A DNA stretch of 54,904 nucleotides from Ruminococcus sp. (GTDB lineage: Bacteria; Bacillota; Clostridia; Oscillospirales; Ruminococcaceae). The stretch spans positions 1 to 54,904 of the forward strand of contig JAJQAB010000018.1 of NCBI GenBank assembly GCA_021203985.1, given 5' to 3'. Below, in pieces: positions 29,395 through 38,895 of the stretch. The translations under genes and the position numbers were made by a program. How positions within the stretch are numbered: the stretch's first letter is position 1; every line of letters starts with the position of its first letter. The notes beneath the pieces are model-generated. The model saw only the letters and a program-made list of their open reading frames with translations, was not told where the DNA came from and made no database searches.

Positions 29395-29952
29395 TCAAAT
29401 GCTCATTATTTCCTGTTCTTTTTCGCTTACCATCTGATCCGACTGCGCGCAGTATTTATCGGTCAGCTTCTGTACCTTCTTTTCGCCGTCCTTCACTTCG
29501 TCCTCAGTCAGCTCCAAATTTTTCTTCATCGCCTTCATCTTTTCGATCGAATCGCGGCGCACATTCCGAACGGCAACCTTCGTTTCTTCGCCGAGCTTCT
29601 TAATACTTTTGCAAAGTTCCTTACGGCGATCCTCTGTCAGCTGTGGGAACACCAGACGCAGCACCTTGCCATCGTTTGTCGGCGTAATCCCTACGTCCGA
29701 TGCGAGAATTGCCTTTTCGATTGCCTTCAGCGTTGTCACATCCCATGGCTGAATCACCAAAATGTGCGCTTCGGAAACAGACACTGCCGCCATCTGCTGA
29801 ATCGGTGTAGGCACGCCATAGTAATCCACCTGCACCTTATCCAAAACTGCCGGGTTTGCGCGGCCAGCACGGATTGTCGTGAACTCATATTCCAGATGTC
29901 CAAGCGACTTCTTCATCTTTTCTTCTGTTTCATTCAATAATTCTTTCATCAT
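29395..29952 (-). CDS. frr: Ribosome recycling factor
   Basis: EFTTIRAGRANPAVLDKVQVDYYGVPTPIQQMAAVSV. Confidence 0.97.
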   Translation of the reverse strand: MMKELLNETEEKMKKSLGHLEYEFTTIRAGRANPAVLDKVQVDYYGVPTPIQQMAAVSVSEAHILVIQPWDVTTLKAIEKAILASDVGITPTNDGKVLRLVFPQLTEDRRKELCKSIKKLGEETKVAVRNVRRDSIEKMKAMKKNLELTEDEVKDGEKKVQKLTDKYCAQSDQMVSEKEQEIMSI

Positions 29953-30019
29953 AACCCTCCCGTTACTCCGGGACTCCTTTTAAAATAATCAGATCGCTTT
30001 TTCAGCGATTCTTGTTCCC

Positions 30020-30736
30020 TCACGATGCAGCTTCTTCGACTACTGTACCAATGTCCTCGCCCATTATCGCATCATAAATATTGTCCGGTCGGCTCAAATC
30101 GAACACGAGCATGGGCATTTCGTTGTCGCGGCACATCGAAGCCGCTGTGCTGTCCATAACCTGAAGCGCGCTTCCAAGCACATCGCTGAATGTCAGCCGG
30201 TCATAGCGAACCGCGTCCTCGTACTTATGCGGATCCTTATTGTACACGCCATCTACCATAGTCGCCTTCAGAAGAATATCCGCACCGATTTCCACTGCAC
30301 GCAGCGTTGCAGCGGTATCGGTCGAGAAAAACGGACTCCCTGTACCGCAGCCGAAGATCACAACGCGTCCCTTTTTCAAGTGAGAGATTGCGCGATTGCG
30401 AATATAAGGCTCTGCGATTTGCTGCATGCTAATCGCCGTTTGCACACGCACCTCAACGCCGAGAGACTCCAGCACATCTGCGACAGCCAGCGCGTTCATA
30501 GTCGTTGCAAGCATACCGATATGATCCGCACGCGTGCGATCCATGTTCTGACTCGATCGTCCTCTCCAGAAATTTCCACCGCCAACGACGATTCCCATTT
30601 GCACACCGGCGTCCACGCACCGTTTGATGCTCTTGCAAATCGGCAGCATCGTCTCCGGATCCAGACCCATTTTCTTCGGACCAGCCAATACTTCTCCACT
30701 CAATTTGAGGAGAACACGTTTATATTTTGGTTCCAT
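30020..30736 (-). CDS. pyrH: UMP kinase
   Basis: [16 protein letters not shown]...[10 protein letters not shown]...[14 protein letters not shown]. Confidence 0.97.
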   Translation of the reverse strand: MEPKYKRVLLKLSGEVLAGPKKMGLDPETMLPICKSIKRCVDAGVQMGIVVGGGNFWRGRSSQNMDRTRADHIGMLATTMNALAVADVLESLGVEVRVQTAISMQQIAEPYIRNRAISHLKKGRVVIFGCGTGSPFFSTDTAATLRAVEIGADILLKATMVDGVYNKDPHKYEDAVRYDRLTFSDVLGSALQVMDSTAASMCRDNEMPMLVFDLSRPDNIYDAIMGEDIGTVVEEAAS

Positions 30737-30821
30737 GCTTCCTATTCCTTTCGTCATATTGCTTTTAGAAGTGTCGAAAAGACCGCACTCTTCTCCAGCA
30801 AACCACGCACTTCCTCTCTTT

Positions 30822-30850
30822 ATTTCACACTATTTTTCACGGAATGTAAA
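30822..30850 (-). promoter_or_regulatory. Probable promoter of the pyrH-frr-uppS...polC transcription unit
   Basis: TTTACA-N17-TGAAAT. Confidence 0.45.
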
Positions 30851-30936
30851 GTGATTTTTGTAAAAAACCGTTGCGCCTTTTTTATCAGGCACAGCGAGCT
30901 TCCTTCATTCTATTCTTACAAGCGCAAGATCAATCT

Positions 30937-31089
30937 TCAATCATCTCCGCGGTCAATGCGCCGCAGACGCTGTTCAATCCGTCCCTTGTCGTGCTGCGAC
31001 AGATTCTTTTCATTCTGCATTTTCAGAAACTCTTTTTCCGATTTCCGATCGATTTCCTTTTGCGTGTATTGATCATTCGTTTTCCGCAT
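30937..31089 (-). CDS. Putative 50-aa highly charged protein after tsf
   Basis: MRKTNDQYTQKEIDRKSEKEFLKMQNEKNLSQHDKGRIEQRLRRIDRGDD; starts 8 bp after the tsf stop; below the ORF-track length cutoff. Confidence 0.45.
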   Translation of the reverse strand: MRKTNDQYTQKEIDRKSEKEFLKMQNEKNLSQHDKGRIEQRLRRIDRGDD

Positions 31090-31096
31090 TGCTTTT

Positions 31097-32020
31097 TTAC
31101 TTGATCATGCTTGCGATTTCTTCTGCGAAATTATCTTCCTTCTTCTCAATGCCCTCTCCGCACTCGAAGCGAACAAATTCACAGATGGAAATCGTTGTGC
31201 CGGCTGCCTTTGCAGCGCCGTCCACATATTCCTGTACGGTCTGCTTGTTTTCCTTAACAAATGACTGTTCCAGCAGACAATTTTCGCCGTAGTACTTGCC
31301 AACCTTACCTGCGGCAATCTTTTCCTTCACCTGATCCGGCTTGCTTGCCATCTTCGGATCTTCCGCCATCTGTGCCAGGATGATCTTCTTTTCCTCATCG
31401 AGAACCGATGCCGGCACATCCTCGCGCTTCAGGTACGGCGGATTCATTGCAGCGACCTGCAGTGCGCAGTCCTTTGCCGCCGCCAAAACCTCTGGCGATG
31501 CGCCTGCCGGGGATTCTGCTTTTACCATAACGCCGATCTTGCCGCCGCCATGGATATACGGTACGAGAATGCCTTCCATACGAACGAAGCGGCGAATCTG
31601 GAGATTTTCACGAATCTTCAGGAACAGTTCCTGCAGTGCTTCGTCTACGGTCATTGTGCCGCCCGCAACTGTTGTTGCCTTTAATGCTTCAACGTCTGCT
31701 GAGTTCTTTTCAATAATCGTATCCGCAACAAGATTCACAAACGTCTTAAACTCGTCTGTATTCGCAACGAAGTCCGTTTCAGAGTTGACTTCAACGACAC
31801 AGCCAACCGTATTGCCTGCGTTCACCTTTGCAACAACCATACCCTCGGCAGCCACACGACCCGCCTTCTTTGCCTGTGTTGCAAGTCCCTTTTCGCGAAG
31901 CAGTTCGATTGCCTTTTCCACATCGCCGTCTGCTTCTGTCAGTGCCTTCTTGCAGTCCATCATGCCAACACCAGTGGACTTGCGCAAATCATTGACATCT
32001 TTTGCTGTAAAATTTGCCAT
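31097..32020 (-). CDS. tsf: Elongation factor Ts
   Basis: MANFTAKDVNDLRKSTGVGMMDCKKALTEADGDVEKAIELLREKG. Confidence 0.98.
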   Translation of the reverse strand: MANFTAKDVNDLRKSTGVGMMDCKKALTEADGDVEKAIELLREKGLATQAKKAGRVAAEGMVVAKVNAGNTVGCVVEVNSETDFVANTDEFKTFVNLVADTIIEKNSADVEALKATTVAGGTMTVDEALQELFLKIRENLQIRRFVRMEGILVPYIHGGGKIGVMVKAESPAGASPEVLAAAKDCALQVAAMNPPYLKREDVPASVLDEEKKIILAQMAEDPKMASKPDQVKEKIAAGKVGKYYGENCLLEQSFVKENKQTVQEYVDGAAKAAGTTISICEFVRFECGEGIEKKEDNFAEEIASMIK

Positions 32021-32133
32021 GAGATGATTCCTCCTCGATTTCTATTCTAATTTGAAACGATACTCTCAAAAAAAACCGAATATGATTTGATAAAACCAAC
32101 AACATATCCGGGTCATGAATCCATTCAATTTGC

Positions 32134-32874
32134 TTATTCAGTAGTTTCCTCTGCAGCTTCGCCTTCGGCAGCTGCCTGCTCTGCTGCGTCTGCACCCTGA
32201 CGACCTTCAATGATTGCGTCAGCCATAACGCCAGCGATCAGCTTCACCGCACGTATTGCATCATCATTGCCAGGAATCACATAGTCGATTTCATCAGGAT
32301 CGCAGTTTGTATCCACGATTGCAGCGATCGGAATATTCAGCTTCTTTGCTTCTGCAACGGCAATCCGCTCCTTGCGCGGGTCAACGATAAAGAGTGCACC
32401 CGGCAGCTTCTTCATTTCCTTGATACCACCCAGGAACTTCTCCAGCTTCTTGATTTCGAGCTGCAGCTTGCCGACTTCCTTTTTCGGCAGCAGATCAAAC
32501 GTGCCGTCTGTTTCCATTTTATGCAGCTGTTCCAGACGCTTGATTCTTCTCTGGATTGTCGTGAAATTGGTCATCATACCGCCAAGCCAACGTACATTTA
32601 CATAGTATGCACCAGCGCGCGTTGCTTCTTCCTTGATCGATTCGCCAGCCTGCTTCTTTGTGCCAACAAACAGAACCGATTCGCCCTGTGCAGAGAGATC
32701 GCGAATAAACAGATAAGCCTCATCCAGCTTCTTCACGGTTTTCTGCAGGTCGATGATATAGATGCCGTTGCGCTCTGTAAAAATATACGGAGCCATTTTC
32801 GGATTCCATCTTTTGGTCTGGTGGCCAAAGTGTACGCCAGCTTCCAGAAGCTGCTTCATTGATACTACGCCCAT
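32134..32874 (-). CDS. rpsB: 30S ribosomal protein S2
   Basis: [46 protein letters not shown]. Confidence 0.98.
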   Translation of the reverse strand: MGVVSMKQLLEAGVHFGHQTKRWNPKMAPYIFTERNGIYIIDLQKTVKKLDEAYLFIRDLSAQGESVLFVGTKKQAGESIKEEATRAGAYYVNVRWLGGMMTNFTTIQRRIKRLEQLHKMETDGTFDLLPKKEVGKLQLEIKKLEKFLGGIKEMKKLPGALFIVDPRKERIAVAEAKKLNIPIAAIVDTNCDPDEIDYVIPGNDDAIRAVKLIAGVMADAIIEGRQGADAAEQAAAEGEAAEETTE

Positions 32875-32996
32875 TGTGTAGTTCCTCCTAAAATATTGGT
32901 TTTGCTTCCTCCGCCGCCCTTATCGAACACACAACTTTCGCCGATTTCCAGCAAAAAGCACCTGCGTGTTCCAAGACGGCGTGCGAACTATTTTTT

Positions 32997-33025
32997 ATTA
33001 TACCAAAATTCAGCAATGCGGTCAA
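32997..33025 (-). promoter_or_regulatory. SigmaA promoter of rpsB-tsf
   Basis: TTGACC-N17-TATAAT. Confidence 0.8.
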
Positions 33026-33049
33026 GCACGGCATTGTAAAATTTTCGTC

Positions 33050-33328
33050 TTATTCTCTGCCAATTTTTATGCAAGATGCACAATTTCCCGAATCATCCAG
33101 CGCAACCAAAATGGCATCCTTCCCGATCAAACGGATCTCTCGAAATGAAATCACGCAGTTATCGCGCGGTCCAAACAGCCCGAAAAAGCGCGGCCGCCCG
33201 TACAGCACCAGTGCCGTCACAGAAGTAGTTACCGCATTTAGCTCCAGGTTATCGACCTTGCCCAGATTTTCGCCGTTCACCACGTTTATCACGTCCTTGC
33301 TGCGCAACTCCTCGAGTGTACAGACCAT
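33050..33328 (-). CDS. YlmC/YmxH family sporulation protein (PRC-barrel)
   Basis: MVCTLEELRSKDVINVVNGENLGKVDNLELN...GRPRFFGLFGPRDNCVISFREIRLIGKDAILV. Confidence 0.88.
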   Translation of the reverse strand: MVCTLEELRSKDVINVVNGENLGKVDNLELNAVTTSVTALVLYGRPRFFGLFGPRDNCVISFREIRLIGKDAILVALDDSGNCASCIKIGRE

Positions 33329-33521
33329 TGCGATCACCTCTTGCAAAAGTATATGCATTTTGCAAAGATTCCATGACGTTACGCCGCATCTTGACTAAAT
33401 CACGCCTCCCATGATCTCTTACCCAAATTTTTCCTCACGCAAAAAACGGCAGCCAGTTCCTCACGGAAACGAGTCACCATTTTCAGATAATCTCACACAG
33501 CATACCATTTCATACGCAGAC

Positions 33522-34772
33522 TCAATCCCAACTCGGATCTCCGCCGGCAGATTTGGTTGCGTAATACAACAGAATCCGATATGCATCGTCAATCGTAAGC
33601 GCACCATCTGCGTTGACATCTGCCGTGGAAATCTGCGCATCCGTCAGATCAGATACAAGTCCGGCGGAAGTTTTGGAATACGCCATCAGTGCGCAGTACG
33701 CATCGTTTATCGTAATCTCGCCGTCTCCATCCACATTGCCCTTGTCCACAAGTGGAACAAATGTCGCGCCCGTCAGCTCCGCATAAGCTTCTGCAGTCGA
33801 CTCAGTATAGCCATAGATTACCGGCATAATAGCGCTGCCCGTGCTGTCGTCAAAGGAGCGGACAAAAACCGTAGAATTTTGAAAAATCTCACAAGACGTG
33901 CTCAAAATCGTCACAGACGCCAAGCTCTCGCACTGATAGAACGCGCCCTTATCGATGTATGTCACGGTAGAAGGAATGACAACGCTCTGGAGATTCCTGC
34001 AATATTCGAACGAATCGTAGCCAATCGTCTCTATGCCATCGCTTAGTGTCACAGACTCAAGCCCATAGCATTCGCAAAACGCAGCGATACTGATATCCTT
34101 CACCGTTCCGGGAATGGAAATCTCTTGGATACTCTCGCAGCCATAGAATGCACCGTGGGCAAGAACGGAGAGATTTTCCGGTAAATCCATACTCGCAAGC
34201 TTCTTACAGCCCAAAAATGCATACTCCCCGATTTCCGTTACGCTTTCCGGAATCGTAAGACTCGTCAGCGAACTACAATCATAGAACGTGCCCTTTTCAA
34301 TTGTGGTCAGCTTGCTCGGCAAATTGACGGTTGTCAAGCTAGAGCAAGTGTGAAATGTGCCTTGACCGATTGACGTCACGGTATTCGGAATTTTCACGGT
34401 TTTAAGGTTGGTACAATGTGAAAACGCATACTCACCGATTGTTGTGACCGAATCCGGAATTGTCACGGATACAAGGCTCGTATTATAGCCATCGTCATTG
34501 CTGAGATAGTTCACCGCCGTCACGGGCACGCCATTGATCGTGCTCGGAATTGTTACCGAAGTCACTGTCGAAGCACAGGACGAAATCTCCGCATAATTTG
34601 CGTAAATATGATAGCCGAACGTGCCATCCGTTGCATACGTATACGATTCCGCCAATGCCGTCATCGAAGTATTCGTGAGCGGTTCCAGCTGCACCGCGGG
34701 CATTCCAACCACCAGAGCGCCGCACATTGCCAGCGTAACCCACCCTTTTCGCATCCATTTTTGCATCGTCAT
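33522..34772 (-). CDS. Secreted leucine-rich-repeat (BspA/LRR_5) protein with C-terminal type I dockerin
   Basis: Signal peptide, tandem LRR_5 units (SVTIPDSVTTIGEYAFSHCTNLKTVKIPNTVTSIGQGTFHTCSSLTTV...), then GNVDGDGEITINDAYCALMAYSKTSAG and ADVNADGALTIDDAYRILLYYATKSAG dockerin repeats. Confidence 0.93.
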   Translation of the reverse strand: MTMQKWMRKGWVTLAMCGALVVGMPAVQLEPLTNTSMTALAESYTYATDGTFGYHIYANYAEISSCASTVTSVTIPSTINGVPVTAVNYLSNDDGYNTSLVSVTIPDSVTTIGEYAFSHCTNLKTVKIPNTVTSIGQGTFHTCSSLTTVNLPSKLTTIEKGTFYDCSSLTSLTIPESVTEIGEYAFLGCKKLASMDLPENLSVLAHGAFYGCESIQEISIPGTVKDISIAAFCECYGLESVTLSDGIETIGYDSFEYCRNLQSVVIPSTVTYIDKGAFYQCESLASVTILSTSCEIFQNSTVFVRSFDDSTGSAIMPVIYGYTESTAEAYAELTGATFVPLVDKGNVDGDGEITINDAYCALMAYSKTSAGLVSDLTDAQISTADVNADGALTIDDAYRILLYYATKSAGGDPSWD

Positions 34773-35728
34773 CTCTCCCTGATTCCATCATATGCTTTCA
34801 TTGCCACATCGGCAATATGATCGCTGCAAAGTCCAAATTCCTTCAGCAAATCTACTGCCGGTCCGGAATGACCAAATGTATCATTTACGCCAATGCGTAC
34901 CACCGGAACTGGCGTACTAGACGCAGTCACTGTTTCTGCGACAGCGCCGCCTAAACCGCCGATGATGCTGTGCTCTTCGACCGTAACCAGCAAGCCAGTT
35001 TCTTGTGCTGCCTGACAGATCAGCGCTGTATCCAGCGGCTTAATCGTGTGAATATTCAACACGCGCGCGTGAATGCCCTCCGCTTCTAGCAGATCTGCAG
35101 CCTTCAGTGCTTCGGATACCATTAAGCCAGTAGCAACAAGCGTCAGATCACTGCCATCGCGAAGCGTCAAGCCCTTGCCGATTGTGAATTGATAGGTTTC
35201 CGGATCGTTGAAAATCGGTGCAGCCAATCTGCCAAAGCGCAGATACACCGGTCCGTTATACTGAATCGCAGCCTCTACTGCCGCCTTTGCTTCCACGTCA
35301 TCCGCTGGATTCAAAATCGTCATACCCGGGATTGTACGCATCAGGGTGATATCCTCATTGCACTGGTGTGTCGCACCGTCCTCGCCAACAGAAATCCCGG
35401 CATGCGTTGCACCAATTTTCACGTTCAAATGCGGATAGCCGATCGAATTGCGGACAATTTCATACGCTCTGCCTGCCGCGAACATGGCAAACGTGCTGGC
35501 AAAGGGGATTTTTCCGGCAGTCGCCAGACCCGCTGCCACGCCCATCATATTTGCCTCTGCAATACCGCAGTCAAAAAAGCGTTCCGGATAAGCCTTTTTC
35601 ATGATCCCAGTTTTTGTTGCAGCCGCAAGGTCCGCATCCAGTACAACCAGATTCGGATATTTTTCAGCAAGATCACGAAGCACCTCACCATAGCTTTCTC
35701 TTGTTGCTTTTTTCTGCATTTCTGCCAT
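34769..35728 (-). CDS. Transketolase C-terminal subunit
   Basis: 319 aa; pyrimidine-binding and C-terminal domains (FDCGIAEANMMGVAAGLA...). Confidence 0.94.
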   Translation of the reverse strand: MAEMQKKATRESYGEVLRDLAEKYPNLVVLDADLAAATKTGIMKKAYPERFFDCGIAEANMMGVAAGLATAGKIPFASTFAMFAAGRAYEIVRNSIGYPHLNVKIGATHAGISVGEDGATHQCNEDITLMRTIPGMTILNPADDVEAKAAVEAAIQYNGPVYLRFGRLAAPIFNDPETYQFTIGKGLTLRDGSDLTLVATGLMVSEALKAADLLEAEGIHARVLNIHTIKPLDTALICQAAQETGLLVTVEEHSIIGGLGGAVAETVTASSTPVPVVRIGVNDTFGHSGPAVDLLKEFGLCSDHIADVAMKAYDGIRER

Positions 35729-35732
35729 CGTC

Positions 35733-36602
35733 TTAGCCCTCCAATTCCTTCAGCTGTGCCTGCAGCTGAGCCATCGCCTGTTCATACTCTGCCTGATTCG
35801 GCGCTTTTCCATGCCAGCCGACTTGATTTTCCATGAAGGACACGCCCTTCCCCTTGGTGCTTTCCTGAACAAGCACGACCGGCTTGCCGACAATCGTTTC
35901 CGCCTCGCGAAATGCAGCATCGATCGAGTCAAAATCGTGTGCATCCATGCGAATGACATGCCAGCCGAAGGCTTCGAACTTTTCAGGGATCGGTTCTGGC
36001 GAGCAAACTTCGGTAATTTTTCCATCAATCTGCAGACCGTTGTGGTCAACAATCGCTACCAGCGAATCAAGCTGATAGTGCGCCGCAAACATCGCGCCTT
36101 CCCAGACCTGTCCTTCTTCGATCTCGCCGTCTCCCAAAATCGCATACACTTTATAAGCAGCATGATCGATTTTTGCAGCAAGTGCCATACCGCACGCCGC
36201 AGAAATCCCCTGTCCGAGCGAACCGCTGGACATATCCACGCCCGGGATATGTATGCACGGATGTCCCTGCAGCATCGCGCCAATGTGCCGCAGCGACTGC
36301 AGTTCCTCCTTCGGGAAAAATCCGCGCTGTGCTAAGACGGAATAAAGTGCCGGTGCACAGTGTCCCTTCGACAGCACGAGGCGATCACGATCCTGAATTT
36401 TCGGATTTTTCGGGTCTACATGCATTTTTGCGAAATACAGATAAGTCAGCGTATCGCAAATGGAAAGAGAACCGCCCGGATGACCGGATTTCGCATGATA
36501 AGTTCCCTCGATCACGCCCATTCTCACATGACAGGCAATTGCCTGTAGCTTCTTTTTGGTCATTTCGTCCATTCTCTGAACCTCCAAATTCAAATCTTTC
36601 AT
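35733..36602 (-). CDS. Transketolase N-terminal subunit
   Basis: HAKSGHPGGSLSICDTLTYLYF...LGDGEIEEGQVWEGAMFAAHYQLDSLVAIVDHNGLQIDG. Confidence 0.94.
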   Translation of the reverse strand: MKDLNLEVQRMDEMTKKKLQAIACHVRMGVIEGTYHAKSGHPGGSLSICDTLTYLYFAKMHVDPKNPKIQDRDRLVLSKGHCAPALYSVLAQRGFFPKEELQSLRHIGAMLQGHPCIHIPGVDMSSGSLGQGISAACGMALAAKIDHAAYKVYAILGDGEIEEGQVWEGAMFAAHYQLDSLVAIVDHNGLQIDGKITEVCSPEPIPEKFEAFGWHVIRMDAHDFDSIDAAFREAETIVGKPVVLVQESTKGKGVSFMENQVGWHGKAPNQAEYEQAMAQLQAQLKELEG

Positions 36603-36626
36603 TCCTTGACATCTCAAACGTGCCTT

Positions 36627-37430
36627 TTACAGCATCTGATCAATCCACTCTGCAATCGCATGCATATCGCACGAGTTTTTCAGCTGCACATCGGCAGCAG
36701 CTTTCACACAGGGCTGCGCGTTCGATGGGCAGGCGCTCAGATCCGCAGCACGCAGCATCTCCAGATCATTGTCAAAATCTCCTGCCGCTGCGATTTTCCA
36801 ATCCTCCAAGTGACAAATCGTCCGATAGCTTCGAAGTGCGCTGCCCTTTGTCACGCCCTTTGGCAGCATTTCATAAAAGTGCGCCTCGGACTGTACGAAA
36901 TCTACGCAATTCCACGCTTGCTGTGCAAAGAAATCGATCAGCGCCGGCATACGTTCCGCGGCAATCGTAAACAGAACCTTCAGCCAGCCGTCCTTCGGAA
37001 TTTCCTCCGGTTCCATCAGAATCGGTTCTACCTGACAGATCTGCAGGTGTACCTTTTCATGTTCCGTCAAATGGGAAACATAGGTTGCATTCAGCCGCAG
37101 AATTTCTGTGGAAACATCCGGAAACGCATCGAGTACCTTACGTGTCATCTGTACCGCATCCGCAGGAAGTGTCACCGCATCCAGTACCGTTTTCGAGACC
37201 GGGTCATAAATCACAGCGCCGTTGAATAAGATGCATGGCATATCGAGATGTAGCGCATCCAGATATCGCTGTGCTGCCTGGAGCGTCCTTCCCGTGGCAA
37301 TCGAAAACGTTCCGCCGGCGTGACGAAAGCGGTCAATCGCCGCCAGATCTACCGCCGCAAGCCGCTTATCCGATGGCAAAAGTGTCCCGTCCAAATCCGT
37401 CATCAGCAACGTCTTTTCCAGCTGTTTCAT
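36627..37430 (-). CDS. Cof-type HAD-IIB family hydrolase
   Basis: LLMTDLDGTLLPSDKRL...AIDRFRHAGGTFSIATGRT...AAAGDFDNDLEMLRAADLSACPSNA. Confidence 0.92.
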   Translation of the reverse strand: MKQLEKTLLMTDLDGTLLPSDKRLAAVDLAAIDRFRHAGGTFSIATGRTLQAAQRYLDALHLDMPCILFNGAVIYDPVSKTVLDAVTLPADAVQMTRKVLDAFPDVSTEILRLNATYVSHLTEHEKVHLQICQVEPILMEPEEIPKDGWLKVLFTIAAERMPALIDFFAQQAWNCVDFVQSEAHFYEMLPKGVTKGSALRSYRTICHLEDWKIAAAGDFDNDLEMLRAADLSACPSNAQPCVKAAADVQLKNSCDMHAIAEWIDQML

Positions 37431-38359
37431 ACCTGTTCTCCCGTTCCGGCGCCCAATCGGCGGAGCACCTTGATAAAATAATCCGGCAATGCACTTTCGA
37501 ATTCCAGATACTCTTTTGTTGTCGGATGTACAAAACCAATTTTTGCGGCGTGCAGACACTGTCCTTCGATTCCGGGATCTGCCTTTCCATAGACATCGTC
37601 CCCCAAAATCGGATACCCCAGATACGCCAGATGCACGCGAATTTGATGCGTACGACCCGTTTCCAAGCGCAGGCGCAGATGTGCGGCGCGATCATAGGAC
37701 GTAAGCACCGTATAGTGCGTCACTGCCGGTTTCGAATTTTTTTCCGTGACACACATTTTTTTCCGATTCGCAGGATCACGACCGATCGGCGCGGAAATCG
37801 TCCCCTCCAGATCGTGGAAACGTCCCATTGCCACCGCCTGATATTCCCGCGTGAACGAGTGCGTCTGAATTTGCGCAGAAAGTGCCTGATGCGCCGTATC
37901 GTTTTTGGCGACCATCAACAGTCCGCTGGTAAAGCGGTCGATTCGATGCACAATTCCAGGACGGATCACGCCGTTAATGCCAGACAGCCGATCGCCGCAG
38001 TGATAGAGCAGTGCGTGCACCAAAGTCCCGGTTCGATGGCTGGGCGCCGGATGCACCACCATTCCCTTCGGCTTATTGACGACCAATAAATCATCGTCCT
38101 CATAAACAATATCCAGCGGAATATTTTCCGGTACAAGCTCCAGCGGCTCTGGATCAGGAAGCGTCAGCTCCACGAAATCTCCGGCGCGCTGGCGATAATT
38201 TTTGGTAATTGGCCGCCCGTTGACAAGGACATTTTCTTGTTCCATCTGTGTCTGCAGCACCGATCTTGTCAGCGAAACCGATTCCAGCGATGCAAGCCAT
38301 TTATCGAGTCGCTCTCCTGCCGCCGCGTCCGGCACTTGAAATGTCATACGCTCAGGCAT
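37427..38359 (-). CDS. RluA/RluD family 23S rRNA pseudouridine synthase
   Basis: S4 domain plus GIVHRIDRFTSGLLMVAKND and ETGRTHQIRVHLAYLGYPILGDDVYG. Confidence 0.95.
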   Translation of the reverse strand: MPERMTFQVPDAAAGERLDKWLASLESVSLTRSVLQTQMEQENVLVNGRPITKNYRQRAGDFVELTLPDPEPLELVPENIPLDIVYEDDDLLVVNKPKGMVVHPAPSHRTGTLVHALLYHCGDRLSGINGVIRPGIVHRIDRFTSGLLMVAKNDTAHQALSAQIQTHSFTREYQAVAMGRFHDLEGTISAPIGRDPANRKKMCVTEKNSKPAVTHYTVLTSYDRAAHLRLRLETGRTHQIRVHLAYLGYPILGDDVYGKADPGIEGQCLHAAKIGFVHPTTKEYLEFESALPDYFIKVLRRLGAGTGEQV

Positions 38360-38876
38360 CTGTCGATTCCTCCGACTCTGCTTCTATTTCCACAGAATCA
38401 TTCGGCTGCTTTGCCTTTGATCCAGGCAGCAGAAACGAAATCGCGAGCAGCGCCACGCCGATTGTAACACAGCAGTCCGCAAAGTTAAACACCGCAAAAT
38501 GAAACAGCTTTACCTCAATATAATCGACCACAAGCCCGTGCCGGAACAGCCGGTCAATCAGATTGCCGATTCCCCCGGCAATCACCAGAGAAAGACCGAT
38601 TGTCAAGACGTGGGAGTCGCGGTAGTGCCGCACCAAATAATAGAAGCAGACTAGGATCATGACAGACGTACAAGCGACAAGAACCCATCGCATTCCGGAA
38701 AAACTGCTGAACACAGCGCCATCATTTTCCAGATAATGAAAGTCCAGGATTTCCACATCGCCAATCCGCAGAAACGGCATCATCCCAACCGGACGCAGCA
38801 CCTGTACCGCCCAATATTTCAACAGCTGATCTGCGGCAATCAGCACGCCAATTCCAATCAATGCAGCGATCAGCAC
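38352..38876 (-). CDS. lspA: Lipoprotein signal peptidase (GTG start)
   Basis: LDFHYLENDGAVFSSFSGM...SLVIAGGIGNLIDRL...VVDYIEV...FAVFNFADCCVTIG; GTG at 38876 with GAAAGGAAG upstream. Confidence 0.92.
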   Translation of the reverse strand: MLIAALIGIGVLIAADQLLKYWAVQVLRPVGMMPFLRIGDVEILDFHYLENDGAVFSSFSGMRWVLVACTSVMILVCFYYLVRHYRDSHVLTIGLSLVIAGGIGNLIDRLFRHGLVVDYIEVKLFHFAVFNFADCCVTIGVALLAISFLLPGSKAKQPNDSVEIEAESEESTDA

Positions 38877-38895
38877 GCAAAACTTCCTTTCTGCA

